Shown piece after piece: positions 60,331-64,000 of a DNA stretch of 64,000 nt. The notes below the pieces were generated by a model. It saw only the letters and a list, made by a program, of their open reading frames with translations, did not search any database and was not told where the DNA came from. Each line of letters begins with the position of its first letter. Position 1 is the first letter of the stretch. A program made the position numbers and the translations under genes. This DNA is from Utricularia gibba (lineage: Eukaryota > Streptophyta > Magnoliopsida > Lamiales > Lentibulariaceae), in assembly GCA_002189035.1 (NCBI GenBank), contig CM007990.1:3100001-3164000 (forward strand), written 5' to 3'.

Positions 60331-60387
60331 TCTTCGCCCGGTTCCGTGCAAATCCTCCGATAAGTTTTTATCTTGAAGTAAAGAGAT

Positions 60388-61095
60388 ATGGCTTCTTCCG
60401 AAAGAATGGATAGATCTAGATTCTCCCGCACTTGTTCCCTTTTGAGCCAATACTTGAAGGACAACGGTGGTTTCGGAGACCTCACCGTGGGCCTGCTTTC
60501 CCCGGCAGAGAATCGAGGTATGCGGTTGTAGTTATTTCCTATATTTTTCGCCCTTTTTCTGATTTTGTGATATGTTTTTCCGAGTAGGGACTTTGGATTT
60601 GTTGACCACGATCGAGAAACCCGCGGGCGGGGGCGTGGAGGAAAGAGCGCCTTTCACGATATTTTACGCCGGTAGAGTTTTTGCGTTCGACGACTTTCCG
60701 GCGGAGAAAGCAAATGAAATCATGAAGTTGGCCGGACAAGTCGGTTCCGCAGACAACCGGGCGGAGCCCCCCTCTACCTCCCCTATATCTACCCTCCGGT
60801 AAACACTTGTTCGAATGTTTTCTCTCGCGAACTGCATCTAAATTGAGAGAGGGATATGAAGCGTTCATTTTTCCTGCAGATTTGCCGATGGCCAGAAAGC
60901 ATTCGCTAGTCAGGTTCCTCGCAAAGAGAAAAGACCGGTAACTAAAATCAGTTTGTTTATTGAACCGGAAATATGTATTAATTAACATAATGATTTATTG
61001 TTATTTTTGGTAGAAATTTGGCACTGGCGCCGTACTCATGCAGCAAGAAGCCGCCGGCCAAAGCCGAGCCCTGGCTGGGACTGGGCCCACTTTGA
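60388..61095 (+). CDS. JAZ: JAZ (jasmonate ZIM-domain) repressor, four exons
   Basis: JAZ proteins repress MYC2 in the nucleus and are degraded by SCF-COI1 when jasmonoyl-isoleucine binds. Exons: 60388-60517, 60588-60798, 60880-60937, 61014-61095. Exon 1 has the usual N-terminal FSRTCSLLSQYLKDNGGFGD block. Exon 2 has the TIFY domain (PFTIFYAGRVFAFDDFPAEK, core TIFYAG at residues 67-72). Exon 3 carries most of the Jas degron (DLPMARKHSLVRFLAKRKD), and the conserved Jas intron splits it from the X5PY end (NLALAPY) in exon 4. The tail EPWLGLGPL is EAR-like. The exon 2 donor at 60799 (GTAAAC) leaves two bases, whereas the Jas exon needs one, so this model is out of frame; a donor at 60744 (GTTCCG) restores it (426 nt, 141 residues) but loses part of the linker. 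Confidence 0.88.
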
Positions 61096-62513
61096 TTTTT
61101 GAATTTCAATTTCCCCAAGTTTTGGTGTGTAAGATCGTTCCGAGAAGGTTCGGTAATGCATAATTAACAGGTGATTACACATTTAATGCATTTTAGTTGA
61201 CTATTCCGTTTCCGTGTGTAACGTAGAAGTGTGCAAGTTTGAAGCTTCCACCGGGCCAGCAGCAGACGTGTCGACAAAGAAACGCGTGTTTGTCTGCTGC
61301 CTATCAAATGGGTTGTTAATTATGTCCATTAGCAACAAAGAATACGTCACCGGATAACTATACGAATAATAATTGAAGTACACCAAGTCCATACGGAACT
61401 GCAGGAAAACAAAACAATAAATACTCAATTCTGAATACTTTTTTTTTTTGATTGGGATGCAAGAGAGGGTAGATGCGTCCGCCGGATGAGACAAAGTTGC
61501 GACGCGTGTCCGCATGGAGCACATTTTCCTTGTGTTCCTAAACTCCGTTTCTTCAATTATACTTCTCCACTTGGCACCATATATATGTGAATTACTTATG
61601 AATGATAAGCGGATTAATTACGTAGAAATTGCTTTTATTTTTCCTAATTATAAAATCAATTTTTTAAAAATTATAATTTATTCTCATTATTTAAACAAAT
61701 TGATATAAACTATTGTTTTAATATCGAACAACAGTGATGCATATTATTTAAAAAATAAATACTTTTTAACTTTTACTACTTCAAAAAGTAGACACCAAGG
61801 CAGGCTCCCTCACTGGCCCACGCCTCACAAAGCTTACTTAGGTCTTCCCGACCGGATGTTTCCTGCACCGCTCGCCCGCACAGTCGTACCTCAGAGTACA
61901 ACTCCAACCCACGCTCAAACGCTCGCAAGCCCAGCACACGCCTAGTCCGAGTCCACCACACCTCCAAGCCCATGCAGCCACACCTGACCCAATGTAGGCC
62001 TAATCCATCACAACCCATTGCTATCCATCCCCATAAACCTGTCAACCCATCATAGTGGGGCCGCCCACAACTTGCTTCCACCATTGATCAACCCAATGCA
62101 ATGCTTCATTTATTGTCTATCCAACATAAATGTTAATTGGGATATTGGTTGTAAGTGAAAATTTCCGAAAATATCATTTATGGATAATGTATTATATTCG
62201 ATATTAATTTTTGAAATTCTATAAAGTAGATAGTAATGATTCATATATTTTAGAAGAGCTTTTAGCATCACATATGGATTGATAGTTCTTATCCAAGTGA
62301 TGATGAAGAGTGAAACCAACATTACGGACTGTTCTAAGTAGCGCTTCCATAACTACCAAATCTCTTGAACCTAGGGTTGAAATGAGTTGAACTGAGCTGA
62401 GCTATAGCATGCTCTAGCTTGGCTAATTCCCAAAAATATCAAGCTTGAGCTCGAGCTCAAGTACTTCACGCAAGCCTAGCAACTTGTGATAAAACTCAGC
62501 TCATTCGAGCTTA
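61096..62513. other. JAZ 3' flank and intergenic DNA
   Basis: The first few hundred bases probably include the 3'UTR. A GC-richer patch at about 61785-62090 has a 102-codon minus frame without a motif. The patch 62370-62510 contains short near-repeats of GAGCT/AGCTC. Confidence 0.35.
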
Positions 62514-62681
62514 TGTTGGGATTAGCAAAAATGTATGAATAAAAATGATTCTATGAACAAGACAAAGCTATGAACACCAAACAAGCCCATAGTTTTTCAC
62601 TATTCCATATGTATTTATAGAAGTATTTATCCTTGACATAACTATTGTAATTATAACACTACCCTTTATCATAATCCAACA
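62514..62681 (-). mobile_element. Short 3' LTR (168 bp) of a Ty1/copia element
   Basis: In the element's sense it begins TGTTGGATTATGATAAAGGG and ends TTGCTAATCCCAACA, with TGTTGG...CCAACA inverted borders. It is directly preceded by a purine-rich tract (GAGAGGTGG, on the minus strand) that serves as polypurine tract. The LTR is much shorter than the other LTRs in the window (about 1.3-1.4 kb). The partner LTR lies beyond 64000, if present. Confidence 0.8.
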
Positions 62682-62689
62682 CCACCTCT

Positions 62690-64000
62690 CAAACGAAGCA
62701 CATTGTGAGTGAGAAGTTTGGATTTCAAAGACTCGAATCGAGGTTGCCTGAGAGCTTTTGTGAAGAAGTTCACAATTGAGTTTTTGAGCAAACATAACTC
62801 AACTTGATTTCACCATCTTGTAGTCTTTCTCTGACGAAGTGATGATCAATTTCAATATGTTTCGTTTGATCGTGGAAGATGGGATTTAATTCAATAGCTA
62901 TTGTACTTTTGTTGTCACATAAAATTTTTGACTTGCCATGAAAACCCAAAAGAAAGTCAAGAATTTTTTTGATCCAAACAACCTCTGCAACGGTGGTAAC
63001 CAAGGCTCTATACTCTTGCTTCATTACTTAAATTTGCAATTGTTCTCTGCTTACAACTTTTCCAACCAATCAAGCTACTACCAAAATATACCCAATATCC
63101 GGTTACTGATCTTCGAGTGCAAGAATCTGCAGCCCAATTAGAGTCACAAATGGACACTACAGAATCCAAAGAGAGGTTAGTTGAATCATCTCTGTGGAAG
63201 GTTAATCCCTCTCTAAGACTACCTTTAACATATCTTAGAATTCTTTTCAACATAGCAAAGTGATGTCATGTTACTTGATGCATATATTGACAGATTTGAT
63301 TAACACTATATGTAATGTCTGGTCTGATCAGAGTCAAGTACTATAAACCTCCAGCTAATGCACGAAAAAGTTCAAGAGTAGTCATAGGATCATGTTGCTC
63401 ATCAGTTAGGGGAGAGCAAGAAGCAGACATAGGAGTAGGTGCTGCTTTGCATTCCAACATCTCTGCCCTTTTCAATAAATTAGAAGCATATTTAGTATGA
63501 TGAATTGAAAGAGTATCCTTATCCCGTTGAGTTTCCAATCTAAGAAAATAATTGGGTGAGCCAAGATCTGTCATTCAAAACCTCCCTTCTAGTAGCTTCT
63601 TTAATTTGATAATCAGAGAAGATGAATTTCCAGTGATGATATTGTCATCCACATACAAAAGAAGAATAATAATTTTACTATCTTTCTTATAGAGAAATAG
63701 GGAATGATCACCACTGGCCTGTGTAAATCCAAGGTCAAGATCACATGACTGAAACCTAAGAAACCAAGTCCTAGGTGCTTGTTCAACCTGTAAATTGAGT
63801 GTTTGCAAACAAAACGTTGAGGATCACCTTCAGTAAATCCCTCAGGTTGCTCCATTTATACTTCCTCAGCTAATTCTTCGTGCAAGAAAGCATTCTTTAC
63901 ATCAAGTTGATGTAAAGGCCAATTATTGTGAAGTACAATCTGAAAGATTATCCTAGTTGTAATAATCTTCACTACTAGGCTGAAGGTTTCATCAAAATCA
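62690..64000 (-). pseudogene. Ty1/copia reverse transcriptase and RNase H, runs off the window
   Basis: Read from right to left on the minus strand. At 63855-63575: MEQPEGFTEGDP, then QAPRTWFLRFQSCDLDLGF, HSLFLYKKDSKIIILLLYVDD (the catalytic YVDD) and IITGNSSSL. At 63574-63341: LGSPNYFLRLETQR, then IHHTKYASNLLKRAEMLECK, the fingers and linker. At 63253-63008: VLKRILRYVKGSLREGL-like block, then DSNWAADSCTRRSVTGYWVY with SSLIGWKSCKQRTIANLSNE, the RNase H region. At 63024-62770: YRALVTTVAEVVWIKKIL, CDNKSTIAIELNPIFHDQTK and HIEIDHHFVRERLQDGEI. Several frameshifts separate these frames, so it is inactive, but the protein is well preserved. Integrase and gag are beyond the window. Confidence 0.92.

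Noticed and set aside
61776-62084. 102-codon Trp/Gly-rich open frame
   Set aside because: Composition-driven frame on the minus strand with no family resemblance and no splice or promoter context.

Overview
The window is nuclear DNA of a flowering plant. It holds three recognisable host genes with spliceosomal GT-AG introns (SURF6, an auxin response factor of the ARF7/ARF19 type, and a JAZ repressor), separated by long AT-rich stretches packed with decayed retrotransposons and DNA transposons. Some ARF exon wording resembles non-grass monocots or early-diverging angiosperms, but I cannot place the species.

Layout. 1-1.3 kb: SURF6 (+), a ribosome-biogenesis gene with a 5'UTR intron, a telo-box and a site II motif, but with a one-base frameshift in the middle of the coding region. 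1.3-9.7 kb: AT-rich intergenic DNA with two dispersed repeat families. 9.78-15.36 kb: a complete 14-exon ARF gene (-); my splice model is open over its whole length and encodes 1074 residues. 15.4-15.9 kb: its leader and promoter. 15.9-39.6 kb: repeats, comprising a MITE-like element, LTR-B, a Ty1/copia integrase relic, two solo LTRs (LTR-A), a gutted Ty3/gypsy element, a copia RNase H relic with a possible LTR, a 1.7 kb fold-back inverted repeat, a hAT (DUF659) relic, a GC-richer island that may be organellar, and an unassigned gene fragment. 39.61-44.51 kb: a nearly complete PIF/Harbinger transposon with 23-bp terminal inverted repeats, a DDE transposase and a Myb/SANT-like ORF1, each broken once, plus an internal palindrome array and a minisatellite. 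45.6-50.7 kb: a plant mobile domain (PMD/MAIN-like) pseudogene cut off by a second LTR-B, a hAT C-terminal fragment, and a possible MULE fragment. 51.1-52.5 kb: a third LTR-A solo LTR. 53.9-55.2 kb: two copia fragments in opposite orientations. 60.19-61.10 kb: the JAZ gene (+) with a G-box and a strong TATA box. 62.5-64 kb: the 3' half of a Ty1/copia element with an unusually short 168-bp LTR, running off the window end.

Two of the host genes are hormone-signalling components (ARF in auxin, JAZ in jasmonate) lying about 45 kb apart; nothing suggests they are co-regulated. The best structural results are the three solo LTRs of one family with recognisable 5-bp target duplications, the near-intact Harbinger, the fold-back repeat, and the frame problems in SURF6 and JAZ. 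I found no operon, CRISPR array, rRNA or tRNA gene.
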